A stretch of 50,734 nt of DNA from contig NZ_JAEEAP010000010.1 of assembly GCF_016103465.1 (NCBI RefSeq), positions 1 to 50,734 of the forward strand. The letters are read 5' to 3'. The DNA comes from Streptomyces sabulosicollis (GTDB lineage: Bacteria; Actinomycetota; Actinomycetes; Streptomycetales; Streptomycetaceae). A program made the position numbers and the translations under genes. A model generated the notes under the pieces. It saw only the letters and a program-made list of their open reading frames with translations, did not search any database and had not been told where the DNA came from. Of the stretch, positions 30,373-38,659 are shown in pieces; the first letter of the stretch is position 1, and the number at the start of each line of letters is the position of its first letter.

Positions 30373-31224
30373 ATGACCGCGCAGACGACACCGGCCACCC
30401 CCGTGGCGGGCGAACGGGAGTCCCGCCACGCCCCGCTCATCCTCACGCTCTTCGGCCTCTACGCCCGCGGCGAGCACAACTGGCTCTCGGTGGCCTCGCT
30501 GATCGGCCTCATGGCGGACCTCGGCGTGGAGAGCCGGGCCGTGCGGTCCTCGGTCTCCCGGATGAAACGCCGCGATGTGCTGCGCGGCGAGCGCCGTGAG
30601 GGTGTCGCCGGGTACTCGCTCGCCGACTCCACTCTGCAGACGCTCGCCGAGGGGGACGTGCGCATCTTCCGGCAGGCCAGGGCGTCCCGCGAGGACGGCT
30701 GGGTCCTCGTGGTGTTCTCCGTGCCCGAGTCCGAGCGCGAGAAGCGGCACGCCCTGCGGGCGGCCCTGACCCGGCTCGGCTTCGGCACCGCCGCGTCAGG
30801 CGTCTGGATCGCCCCCGGACATCTGGCGGACGAGGTGCGGCGGACCCTGGAACGCCGGGAGCTGTCCTCCTACGCCGACATCTTCACCGGTGACCACGTG
30901 GCCTTCGGTGACCCGCGGGAGAAGGTCCGCTCCTGGTGGGACCTGGACGAACTCACCGCCATGTACGAGGACTTCCTGCACCGGTACCGCCCCGTCCTGG
31001 ACGCGGTGACGCGCCGCGGGCCGCAGCCGCTGGAGGCGTTCCGGACGTATGTGCCGATGCTGACCCAGTGGCGGCGCATGCCCTACCGCGACCCGGGGCT
31101 CCCCCTGGAACTGCTTCCGCGGGAGTGGAACGGCGTGGCCGCGGGCGAACTGTTCGACCGGCTCCACACCGCGCTGAGCGCTCCCGCGGCAGCGCACGCC
31201 GCGGGGGTCTTCCGCTCGCGCTAG
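30373..31224 (+). CDS. PaaX family transcriptional regulator
   Basis: A 283-residue protein. The N-terminal winged helix has LILTLFGLYARGEHNWLSVA and LGVESRAVRSSVSRMKRRD; the middle PaaX domain has EDGWVLVVFSVPESER and AASGVWIAPG; the C-terminal part includes WDLDELTAMYEDFLHRY. PaaX represses phenylacetate catabolism and responds to an aryl-CoA ester (phenylacetyl-CoA). A PaaX homologue next to an aryl-CoA ligase therefore probably senses the CoA ester made by that ligase. ATG 30373 is preferred to 30334 because of the -10 box 7 nt upstream. Its stop overlaps the convergent SDR stop by 4 bp. Confidence 0.9.
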   Translation: MTAQTTPATPVAGERESRHAPLILTLFGLYARGEHNWLSVASLIGLMADLGVESRAVRSSVSRMKRRDVLRGERREGVAGYSLADSTLQTLAEGDVRIFRQARASREDGWVLVVFSVPESEREKRHALRAALTRLGFGTAASGVWIAPGHLADEVRRTLERRELSSYADIFTGDHVAFGDPREKVRSWWDLDELTAMYEDFLHRYRPVLDAVTRRGPQPLEAFRTYVPMLTQWRRMPYRDPGLPLELLPREWNGVAAGELFDRLHTALSAPAAAHAAGVFRSR

Positions 31225-32105
31225 GGCAGGGGCGTGCCCCCGGTGGCGTTGACGATCTCCGCGGTGATGTAGCTGGCCTGCTGCGAGGCCAGGAAGACGT
31301 AGGCGGGAGCCATCTCGGCGGGCTGCGCCGGGCGGTTCAGGGGGCTCTGCCGGCCGAACGTCGAGGTGTCCGGCAGGGTGGCGGGGATCAGGGGGGTCCA
31401 TACGGGGCCGGGCGCCACGGCGTTGACCCGGATGCCGCGCTCGGCGAGGTTCCCCGCGAGTCCCTGGGTGAAGGTGACGATCGCGCCCTTGGTGGTGGCG
31501 TAGTCGAGCAGGTGGGGGCTGGGCTTGTACGCCTGCACCGAGGTGGTGTTGATGATGCTGCCGCCCTCCGGGATGTGCGGAAGGGCCATCTTGCACAGCC
31601 AGAACATGGCGTACAGGTTGGTGTGCATCACCCGGTCGAACTGCTCGGTCGGGATCTCTTCCAGCCCCTTGGGCCGCGACATCTGGTAGGCGGCGTTGTT
31701 CACGAGGATGTCGATCCCGCCGAATGCCCCGACCGCCTGGTCCACCAGCCGCTGACACGCGCTTTCCTCGCGGATGTCGCAGGGGATGGGGACGGCCCGG
31801 CGCCCGGCCGACTCGATGAGCCGCACCGTCTCCTGGGCGTCCTTCTCCTCCTCGGGCAGATAGCTGAAGCACACATCGGCACCTTCCCGGGCGAAGGCGA
31901 GAGCCACCGCACGGCCGATCCCCGAGTCGGCCCCGGTGATCAGGGAGCCCCGGTTCTCCAGCAGCCCGTGGCCTTCGTAGGTGTCCTCACCGTGATCGGG
32001 CCGGGGCTCCATCTCCTCCGTCTCGCCCGGGTGCGCCTGGTCCTGCTGGGGGAACTCCGGCTGCGGATGCTGTTCCATCGGGTGACGCTGTTCCTTCTGG
32101 TTCAT
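31221..32105 (-). CDS. SDR family oxidoreductase, general stress protein 39-like
   Basis: A 294-residue short-chain dehydrogenase with an N-terminal extension of about 50 polar residues (PEFPQQDQAHPGETEEMEPR, DHGEDTYEG), as in GSP39/YghA-type enzymes. SDR motifs are ITGADSGIGRAVALAFAREG, LVNNAAY, Ser of NTTSVQAYKPS, and YATTK with the catalytic Tyr and Lys. Substrates are unknown, probably aldehydes or sugars. AGGAGGTG lies 5 bp before the ATG. A SigB-like promoter about 50 bp upstream supports stress induction. Confidence 0.92.
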   Translation of the reverse strand: MNQKEQRHPMEQHPQPEFPQQDQAHPGETEEMEPRPDHGEDTYEGHGLLENRGSLITGADSGIGRAVALAFAREGADVCFSYLPEEEKDAQETVRLIESAGRRAVPIPCDIREESACQRLVDQAVGAFGGIDILVNNAAYQMSRPKGLEEIPTEQFDRVMHTNLYAMFWLCKMALPHIPEGGSIINTTSVQAYKPSPHLLDYATTKGAIVTFTQGLAGNLAERGIRVNAVAPGPVWTPLIPATLPDTSTFGRQSPLNRPAQPAEMAPAYVFLASQQASYITAEIVNATGGTPLP

Positions 32106-32155
32106 GGGGACACCTCCTGGCCACGGATGTCGGACGCGCTTTCCTCCGGCCCCGG

Positions 32156-32181
32156 GTGCCCTACGGCCGACCTGGGCAAAC
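32156..32181 (-). promoter_or_regulatory. SigB-like stress promoter of the SDR gene
   Basis: On the - strand, GTTT (32181-32178) is followed by 16 bp and GGGCAC (32161-32156). The Streptomyces SigB consensus is about GNNT-N14-16-GGGTAC, so the -10 has one mismatch. Confidence 0.5.
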
Positions 32182-32312
32182 GCGAGTTGAGGGCGAAACC
32201 GGCTCTGACATCCGACCTATTTCATCCATTGATGTGGACGCGTCATGCTTCGAGCGCTAGTTTCTGCGAAAGGTTCAGACCTGCGTTGGGACACCATGAG
32301 AGGATTGATCGG

Positions 32313-33104
32313 ATGTTAAGGAAGCGGATCGGCAAACGGATCCAGCTGCTCTGCGTCACCGGCGCGCTGGTCGGCGGCCTCGCCCTCGGCAGTGGCACAG
32401 CGGAGGCCGGCCCCCGGAGCGCCGCGGGTGTCCGGGCCTTGCCCGCCGGGGTCTACTTCCAGGACGAGGGCACCGTCCAGGGGTGGTCCAACTACCCGCA
32501 GAAGCCCCAGAAACAGGGCGTCATCCGCAATGTCACCACCCCCGCCTACAAGGGCGGCAACGCCATCGAGGCCAGGCAGACGTACATCGACGAGGGCGGC
32601 GGCTACCACTCCGAGACCGTGCAGGCGTCCACCCAGGCCGTCGGCCAGGACCGCTACTACGGCCAGGCCGTCTACGTCGCCCCCGACTGGCGGTTCCACA
32701 ACCAGAACGTCACCTTCCAGCAGTGGTCGCCCGAGGATCCCGAGGGCCCCTGGGAGCTGATGTTCATCCAGAACGACGAGCTGCGCATCGGCGGGTCCGG
32801 CGGCTTCAGCGCGACCGTCGCCAAGGTGACCGATCTGCGCGGTACGTGGATCCGGATCGTCACACGCCTGAAGTTCCACGCGACCGACGGCGCCTTCGAG
32901 ATCTGGGTCAACGGGGTGAAGAAGTACAGCAGGACCGGGCTCACCGTGCTGCCCAAGACGTCGAACACGGTGCGCTGGTCGTCCGGGATCTACTGCACCG
33001 GCTGGCGCGAGAACCCGCCCGCGGGCCCGCGGGAGCTCTCCGTCTTCCACGACCAGGCGCGCATCGCCAGCTCCTACAGCCTGGCCGAGCCCGCCAACTG
33101 GTGA
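32313..33104 (+). CDS. Secreted polysaccharide lyase (PF14099-type, PL20/glucuronan-lyase-like)
   Basis: A 263-residue exported protein with a Sec signal peptide (LCVTGALVGGLALGSGTAEA, cleavage near AEAGP). The mature domain is a jelly-roll lyase-like fold: GGGYHSETVQAS, the aromatic/Gln strand QNVTFQQWSPED, WELMFIQND, GTWIRIVTRLKF and DGAFEIWVNG, ending with YCTGWRENPPAGPRE. It resembles heparin-lyase/glucuronan-lyase proteins; the polysaccharide is not certain. It is convergent with the GH95-like gene and shares a bidirectional terminator with it, so it may belong to the same polysaccharide-use locus. Confidence 0.65.
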   Translation: MLRKRIGKRIQLLCVTGALVGGLALGSGTAEAGPRSAAGVRALPAGVYFQDEGTVQGWSNYPQKPQKQGVIRNVTTPAYKGGNAIEARQTYIDEGGGYHSETVQASTQAVGQDRYYGQAVYVAPDWRFHNQNVTFQQWSPEDPEGPWELMFIQNDELRIGGSGGFSATVAKVTDLRGTWIRIVTRLKFHATDGAFEIWVNGVKKYSRTGLTVLPKTSNTVRWSSGIYCTGWRENPPAGPRELSVFHDQARIASSYSLAEPANW

Positions 33105-33121
33105 CGCCCGGCCGAGCCGAT

Positions 33122-33152
33122 GGGGCTTCCCGCCTGCCCGGCGGGAAGCCCC
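33122..33152. terminator. 13-bp perfect bidirectional terminator
   Basis: GGGGCTTCCCGCC (33122-33134) and GGCGGGAAGCCCC (33140-33152) pair perfectly around a 5-nt loop, between the convergent lyase and GH95-like genes. Confidence 0.75.
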
Positions 33153-33158
33153 GTTCGC

Positions 33159-35525
33159 TCAGCGGGTGAGGTGGTACGTACGCCCCGGCGTCGTCCGGAA
33201 CGAGATGACCCCGTCCCGCGTGGTGGGGGCGACGCGTCGGCCGTGGTCGTCGACCACGGTCACCCGGGCGCCGCCGCCCCACGGGTCGGCCAGTGCGAAA
33301 CGGTCGCCCTTCTCGCTGGTCACATGCACGTACCGGACGCTGCCGTCCTTCCGCTCGGCGGACAGGGTGAAGGCGCCCTTGGCGCGCAGCCGTACGAACC
33401 GCGCGTCGCGGTCCCCGGGCCACGCGGGGAACACCCGGGTCACGCCCCGGTAGGTCTGCAGCATCATCGAGTCGACCGTCTCGATGGCCCCGGAGGTCTC
33501 CTGTCCGCCACCGGACTGCCGGACGGTGAGGTTCGGCCGCCACAGCCGCTCGATCACCGTGGTGAACTTCCGGATCAGGTCCTCGGGGTCCCAGCCGGCG
33601 CGGGCCGCGATGGTGAACGTCTTGGGGAACCCGTTGAGGGACGAGCCGCGCGAGCCGGGCAGGAACGGGTCCACCCACTGGAGGGTGTTGCGCACCAGTT
33701 GCAGCAGGCGCGGGTCGCCGCCGATGGCGAGGTTGTCGCTGGGATGGACGACGCCCTCCAGGTTGATGGGCTGGTCGTTCTTGTTGAGCAGTGCGTTTCC
33801 CTTGATCGGATTGTTGATCTCGTCGGCGAGCAGGATGACGTCGAGTCCGTCCATGGTGGCGGTCGGGTAGGGCGTCAGGTTGTCCAGCACCGCCTGCCAC
33901 TCGGGCCGCCGGTCGGCATCCACCCCGAGGTCCTTGCTGCCGTCGAGCAACGCGGTCAGCACACGGCGGATGTAGCCCAGGTCGTAGACGGAGTTGACGT
34001 CGTCTCCGCCTTCGTTGACCGCGCTGTGCCGGACGATGTACTTCCCCGTGGCCGGATCCCTTTCCACGAAGTCCAGCCAGAAGTCGCCGAGCTCCTTCAG
34101 GAACGGGTACGTCGTCTCCCGGAAGAACTTCTTGTCGCCGGTGTACTCGTACTGCCACAGGAGGGGCAGCGCGGCGAAGGTGCCATTGGTCTGCTGGTCG
34201 CTGGGCAGCTTGGTGTGATCCTTCGTGGCCGCCACCGGCACCTCGGCCGGGGCCGGTCGGGTCATGTCGAACGGCATGACGCTCCGCTTGAACGTCACCC
34301 CCTCGTACCCGGCGGCATGGGTGAGGTTGCGCATGTACGGGATTTCCGAGGCGATCAGGTCGTAGTAGGGGCGGGCGAGTTCGGGTCGGTTGGCCGAGTA
34401 GACGCCGTAGTACTGGGACTCGGTGTTGTAGTTCAGGTAGTAGTTGTTCTTCAGGTTGACGAAGTCGCCGGTGCGCCAGGGGGCGTAGGTGCCGGGCGGG
34501 AAGTGGCCCTCACGGCTCGCGGCACCCATGGCGTACAGCGCGCCGTAGTAGAACGCGTTGAGGGTCGGGTCGCCGGTGTCCACGTACGACTTCAGCCAGA
34601 AGCGCTTCCACCAGTCGCGGTGTGCGGCCCGTGCACCGGCCACGTCCCGTGCGTCGAGACCGGCGACGCGCTCGATGGACCGGTCGGTGAAGGCGGACAG
34701 GCTGGTCGGGTTGGCGTAGCCGCCGTTGCCGTGGACCGAGGTGACCAGGCGCACCGGTCTGCCGGGCAGCAGGTCGAAGGAGAGACGGGCGGTGTCGCCC
34801 GCGGGCGCGGTGGCGGTGACCGGAGCCGGCGAACCGAGGACCTTCGCCGAGGTGGCCGCCTTGGAGACCCAGCCGGTGTCCGTGTCCTTGCCGGTGGCGC
34901 GGTTGACCCAGATCTGGCCGTCGTGGGCGATGCCACTGGTGCCGCCGGGCATGGTCATATCGATCCGCAGGGGAAGCCGCTCGGCGTCGTCGTCCGTCCG
35001 CACCTCGGTGACCAGCAGGTCCTCCCCGTCGGCCGTCCAGGTGCGGGTGTGCACGACCTGCCCGCCCATCGTCTGTCGGCCCAGGGCTTCGGCGGTACGG
35101 ATGTCCTGCCGCTGGCGGTAGTCCGGGTCCGGGGTGTCCTCGGCCGCCGCCGTGGTGGGCTGGTCCTCGGGGCTGCCGATCGTGAGCCTGCCGAGGTGGA
35201 GCTGCCCCTGGCTCGCGTCCCAGAAGTCGGACTTGGCGAGGTAGAGGGTCTGGGTGTGGTCGCGGGCGTCGGAGGTGACGGCCAGGTCGCCGTTGCCGAG
35301 GAGCAGCCCCGCCGTGTAGCCCTTGGTGACCACGGTGTCCAGGGCGGGCGGTGCGGTGTAGGCGTCGTCGATGTCGTCGAGCAGTTCGCTGACGTCGGCC
35401 CACTCGGTGGCGTGGTGGGCGGTGGGCCGGTCGGGTGCCGATGCGTGGCCCGGCGGTGCGGCGGCCAGCAAGGCGGCGCTCAGGGCGAAGGTGAGCCCCG
35501 TTCGGACATGGCTGAAGTGGTGCAC
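33159..35525 (-). CDS. Secreted GH95-like glycoside hydrolase
   Basis: A 788-residue exported enzyme. A signal peptide (TGLTFALSAALLAAAPPGHA) is followed by an N-terminal beta-rich domain with GLLLGNGDLAVTSD and TLYLAKSDFWDAS, and then an (alpha/alpha)6 barrel (RDWWKRFWLKSYVDTGD, LPLLWQYEYTGDKKFFRETT, HSAVNEGGDDVNSVYDLGY, then a C-terminal beta sandwich). This arrangement matches GH95 and relatives (alpha-L-fucosidase or alpha-galactosidase type); the sugar is not readable. I chose GTG 35525 over GTG 35531, because GAGGAG lies 5 bp before the former. It is the last gene of the sugar operon, 52 bp after the dehydrogenase. Confidence 0.78.
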   Translation of the reverse strand: MHHFSHVRTGLTFALSAALLAAAPPGHASAPDRPTAHHATEWADVSELLDDIDDAYTAPPALDTVVTKGYTAGLLLGNGDLAVTSDARDHTQTLYLAKSDFWDASQGQLHLGRLTIGSPEDQPTTAAAEDTPDPDYRQRQDIRTAEALGRQTMGGQVVHTRTWTADGEDLLVTEVRTDDDAERLPLRIDMTMPGGTSGIAHDGQIWVNRATGKDTDTGWVSKAATSAKVLGSPAPVTATAPAGDTARLSFDLLPGRPVRLVTSVHGNGGYANPTSLSAFTDRSIERVAGLDARDVAGARAAHRDWWKRFWLKSYVDTGDPTLNAFYYGALYAMGAASREGHFPPGTYAPWRTGDFVNLKNNYYLNYNTESQYYGVYSANRPELARPYYDLIASEIPYMRNLTHAAGYEGVTFKRSVMPFDMTRPAPAEVPVAATKDHTKLPSDQQTNGTFAALPLLWQYEYTGDKKFFRETTYPFLKELGDFWLDFVERDPATGKYIVRHSAVNEGGDDVNSVYDLGYIRRVLTALLDGSKDLGVDADRRPEWQAVLDNLTPYPTATMDGLDVILLADEINNPIKGNALLNKNDQPINLEGVVHPSDNLAIGGDPRLLQLVRNTLQWVDPFLPGSRGSSLNGFPKTFTIAARAGWDPEDLIRKFTTVIERLWRPNLTVRQSGGGQETSGAIETVDSMMLQTYRGVTRVFPAWPGDRDARFVRLRAKGAFTLSAERKDGSVRYVHVTSEKGDRFALADPWGGGARVTVVDDHGRRVAPTTRDGVISFRTTPGRTYHLTR

Positions 35526-35577
35526 GGGCACTCCTCGCGGGTCGAGGTGGGCTGGTGATCGGAAGCCGGAGGGTGGC

Positions 35578-36879
35578 TCAGAGCGTGACGACCGTCCCGG
35601 TACGGCGAGCGCGTTCGGCGGCGAAGACCACGCGGTGGCCGGCCACGCTCTCGCCGATCCCGGAGCGGATCAGTTCGGGACGGCCCTGGTGCAGTGCGTC
35701 GACGAAGGAGCGGATCAGGTTCTCGTCACCGCCCGCGTGGCCCTCGGCGGCCGACGAGCCGTCGAGGGAGGTGTCGACGGTGGTGGTGCGTTCGGTGCGG
35801 AAGTCGTGGACGTGGACGTGGCGGCCGTCGCCGGTGAGCTGGCCACGGGTGCCGAAGATCTTGGTGTGCCGGTTCTCCAGCGGGGTGAACGCGGTCATCG
35901 TGAACGAGGCCGTGGCCCCTCCCTCGTACTCGAGGTTGACCACCTGGTGGTCCACCGCGTCGTTGTCGCAGGCGTAGACGCAGCGGCCGTACGGGCCCTC
36001 GGCGAGCGCCTGGGTGACGGCCTCCTCGGTGAGGGCGCCGGCGGTCATGACACGGGTGAAGTACTGCTTGGTGCCGCCGTGGCGCAGCCCGTCGCGGTAC
36101 AGCGTGGTCGCCGAATACGCGCAGCTGTCCCGCAGCGGGCAGTCCAGACAGCGGTCGGTGGCCTCGGTGGGGCGGTTCTCGGGGCGGAAGTGGAACAGTC
36201 CGCCGAAGGAGGAGACGCGCACCACCGGGCGGCCGATGACATGGCCGAGCCAGTCGATGTCGTGGCAGGACTTGGCGAGCAGGGTGCACGAGGTCTCGTC
36301 GGTGCGGCGCCAGTTCCCACGGACGAAGGAGTGGGCGAAGTGGTAGGCGCCGATGGGCTCCAGATGCTCGACGCTGACCACCTCGCCGATGTCCGGCAGG
36401 AGCTCCTGCACCGTCCGCGTGTAGCGCGTGTACCGCATGACGTGGCAGACCGCGACCGTCGCGCCCGTGCGCGCGGCGGCCTCGCCGATGGCCACCGACT
36501 CGGCCTCGCTGGGCGCGATCGGCTTCTCCAGCAGGATGTCGTAGCCCTGCTCGGCGAAGACCGTCGTGGGCGCCAGATGGTCGGCGTCGAGCGTGGCGAC
36601 CAGCACGGCGTCGGCGATACGGCCGCGTGCGGCCAGCTCCCGCCAGTCGGCGACGGTGTTCTCGCGCGGAAGGCCGTGCCGGGCGGCGAATCGCTCCCGG
36701 ACCGTGTCGCGCGGCTCGGCGACCGCGACGACCCGGACCCGCTCGGGCCACTGGGCCGCCAACTCCGCGTAGGCGGCGCCCCGTGCACCCGCGCCCACGA
36801 CGGCGAGGGTCACCGGCCGGTCCAGCGGTACGCCGATGTGGTCCCGTAGGTTGGTGTGGGTGTGAACGGCTGCGGTCAT
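35578..36879 (-). CDS. Gfo/Idh/MocA family oxidoreductase with a Cys cluster
   Basis: A 433-residue NAD(P) enzyme. The Rossmann part has TLAVVGAGARGAAYAELA and the conserved EKP in ILLEKPIAPSEAE. The sugar-binding domain carries SCHDIDWLGHVIGRPV. An unusual insertion has three cysteines (DRCLDCPLRDSCAYSA) with a C-x2-C-x5-C spacing, and further Cys residues at RCVYACDND; this could bind a metal. Relatives oxidise or epimerise sugars or inositols. Start ATG 36879 overlaps the MalG-type permease stop (ATGA), so it belongs to the uptake operon and acts on the imported sugar. Confidence 0.88.
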   Translation of the reverse strand: MTAAVHTHTNLRDHIGVPLDRPVTLAVVGAGARGAAYAELAAQWPERVRVVAVAEPRDTVRERFAARHGLPRENTVADWRELAARGRIADAVLVATLDADHLAPTTVFAEQGYDILLEKPIAPSEAESVAIGEAAARTGATVAVCHVMRYTRYTRTVQELLPDIGEVVSVEHLEPIGAYHFAHSFVRGNWRRTDETSCTLLAKSCHDIDWLGHVIGRPVVRVSSFGGLFHFRPENRPTEATDRCLDCPLRDSCAYSATTLYRDGLRHGGTKQYFTRVMTAGALTEEAVTQALAEGPYGRCVYACDNDAVDHQVVNLEYEGGATASFTMTAFTPLENRHTKIFGTRGQLTGDGRHVHVHDFRTERTTTVDTSLDGSSAAEGHAGGDENLIRSFVDALHQGRPELIRSGIGESVAGHRVVFAAERARRTGTVVTL

Positions 36880-37703
36880 CCCTTGACTGCTCCCCCCGTG
36901 AGGCCCTTGACAAAGTGCTTCTGCAGTACGAGGTAGAAGACGAGGATCGGCAGCGTGGCCAGGAACATCAGGCCGAACATGCCGCCGAAGTCGCGTTGGA
37001 ACTGGCCGATCGAGCGGTAGACGCCTACGGTGACCGTGGTGCCACCGGCCGGTCCGAGGATGATCAGCGGATTGAGGAAGTCGTTCCAGATCCACACCCC
37101 CAGGAAGATCAGCACGCTCGCGGTCGCCGGGCGCAGCAGCGGGAACACGACCCGCCAGAAGGTGCCGAACCGGCCCGATCCGTCCATCGCGGCGGCCTCC
37201 TCCAGCTCGATGGGGATCGTGCGGACGAACCCGGAGAAGACGAACACCCCGAATGGCACGTAATAGCCGACGTTGAACAGCACCAGCCCGCCGATCGTCC
37301 CCATCAGGTGGGTGGCGTCCAGGACTTCGGTCACCGGGACGAGGATCACCTGTGGCGGGATCATCAGTCCGGCGAGCAGCACGAGCAGCGCGATCCGCCC
37401 GAACCCGCTCCGGGTACGGGCCACGTAGTGGCCGAGCATCGCGGAGACCACGGTGAGGATGACGATGGACAGCAGCGTCACCATGACACTGTTGATCAGC
37501 CCGTTCCAGAACAGCCGGTCGGGCCGGGTCAGTGCCTCGGTGAGGTTGTCGAGCGTCGGCGGCACGGGTGGTGACGCGGGGGAGGCGGTGATGTCCGGCC
37601 CGTGCTTGAAGACATTGGCGAGCACGAGGTAGAGGGGCAGGAAGAAGGCGCTCGTGACCAGCAGCGCCACCAGGGGGCGAACATACGGCCGCAGCGGCGT
37701 CAC
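36876..37703 (-). CDS. Carbohydrate ABC permease, MalG type
   Basis: A 275-residue CUT1 permease with six membrane segments, beginning YVRPLVALLVTSAFFLPLYL. The EAA loop that docks the ATPase is ELEEAAAMDGSGRFGTFWRV followed by VFPLLRPA. The start GTG 37703 overlaps the partner permease stop (GTGA). No ATPase gene is in the operon; Streptomyces CUT1 importers usually share the MsiK ATPase. Confidence 0.92.
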   Translation of the reverse strand: MTPLRPYVRPLVALLVTSAFFLPLYLVLANVFKHGPDITASPASPPVPPTLDNLTEALTRPDRLFWNGLINSVMVTLLSIVILTVVSAMLGHYVARTRSGFGRIALLVLLAGLMIPPQVILVPVTEVLDATHLMGTIGGLVLFNVGYYVPFGVFVFSGFVRTIPIELEEAAAMDGSGRFGTFWRVVFPLLRPATASVLIFLGVWIWNDFLNPLIILGPAGGTTVTVGVYRSIGQFQRDFGGMFGLMFLATLPILVFYLVLQKHFVKGLTGGAVKG

Positions 37704-38656
37704 AGGTCGACCTCCCTGCGCTTGAGTAGCTGCAGCACCAGCGAGGAGACCACGGCGACGATCACCAGCATGAGGATCGCCATGGCCGAGGACAGCCCGG
37801 TCCGGTTCTCGGTGAAGCCGGTCTGGATGACGTCGAAGGCGATCGTCGAGGTGGTGCCGAGGCCCGGGCCGCCCGCCGTGAGCACCTGGACGTGGTCGTA
37901 CGCCTTGAAGCCGGTGATCAGCAGCATGACCGTGTTGAGGGTCATGGCCGGGGCCAGCATCGGCCAGGTGACCGTGCGGAAGCGCAGCCACGGCCCCGCG
38001 CCGTCGATGGCCGCGGACTCCAGGAGCTCCTTCGGCACGCCCTGCAGTCCGGCGAGGTAGACCACCGAGCAGAAGCCGAGCATCTGCCAGGAGATGACGA
38101 ACCCGATGGTGCAGAGCGCGAGATCGGGGTCCGACAGCCAGCCCGGCGGGCTCGTGGCGCCGAGCCCCCGGAGCAGGGTGTTGATCAGGCCGTCGTCGGA
38201 CAGCAGCGCCATCCACACCACGCTCACGACCACCGAGCTGAGCACCACGGGGACGAAGAACACGCTGCGCAGTGCCTTGTAGAGGCGGCTGGGCCGGTCG
38301 AGCAGCAGAGCCACCGCGATGCCGCCCACATTCGGCAGGACGACGATGATGAGCGTCAGGGTCGTGGTGACGCGCAGCGAGCGCAGGAAGGCGTCGTCGG
38401 ACAGGAGCGTCGTGTAGTTGTGCGCGCCGATGAACTCCGCGTCGGGGTGGAAGAGATCGGCGTTGGTGAGGCTGTAGCCGAAGGCGAGCAGGATCGGGGC
38501 GAGGACGAAGCAGACGTAGACGAGGAGCCCGGGAGAGGCGAAGACGAGGGGGTAGGACCACCTTCCGGGGCGGCGGGCACGGGCACGGGGTGGGACCTCG
38601 GGCGTTTCGCGGCCCGGTGACCGCGTATCAGGCGACGTCCTGTCGATGAGCGTCAT
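37700..38656 (-). CDS. Carbohydrate ABC permease, MalF type
   Basis: A 318-residue CUT1 permease with six membrane segments after a basic N-terminus, starting YPLVFASPGLLVYVCFVLAP. The EAA loop is ELLESAAIDGAGPWLRFRTV followed by TWPMLAP. It starts 3 bp after the binding-protein stop and forms the membrane channel together with the MalG-type partner. Confidence 0.92.
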   Translation of the reverse strand: MTLIDRTSPDTRSPGRETPEVPPRARARRPGRWSYPLVFASPGLLVYVCFVLAPILLAFGYSLTNADLFHPDAEFIGAHNYTTLLSDDAFLRSLRVTTTLTLIIVVLPNVGGIAVALLLDRPSRLYKALRSVFFVPVVLSSVVVSVVWMALLSDDGLINTLLRGLGATSPPGWLSDPDLALCTIGFVISWQMLGFCSVVYLAGLQGVPKELLESAAIDGAGPWLRFRTVTWPMLAPAMTLNTVMLLITGFKAYDHVQVLTAGGPGLGTTSTIAFDVIQTGFTENRTGLSSAMAILMLVIVAVVSSLVLQLLKRREVDL

Positions 38657-38659
38657 GGA

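Noticed and set aside
33120-35558. An 812-codon open frame opposite the GH95-like gene, and similar long frames opposite other genes
   Set aside because: They are antisense shadows of high-GC coding sequence, rich in Gly/Arg/Val with no domain signature. The opposite strand carries clear signal peptides and family motifs.
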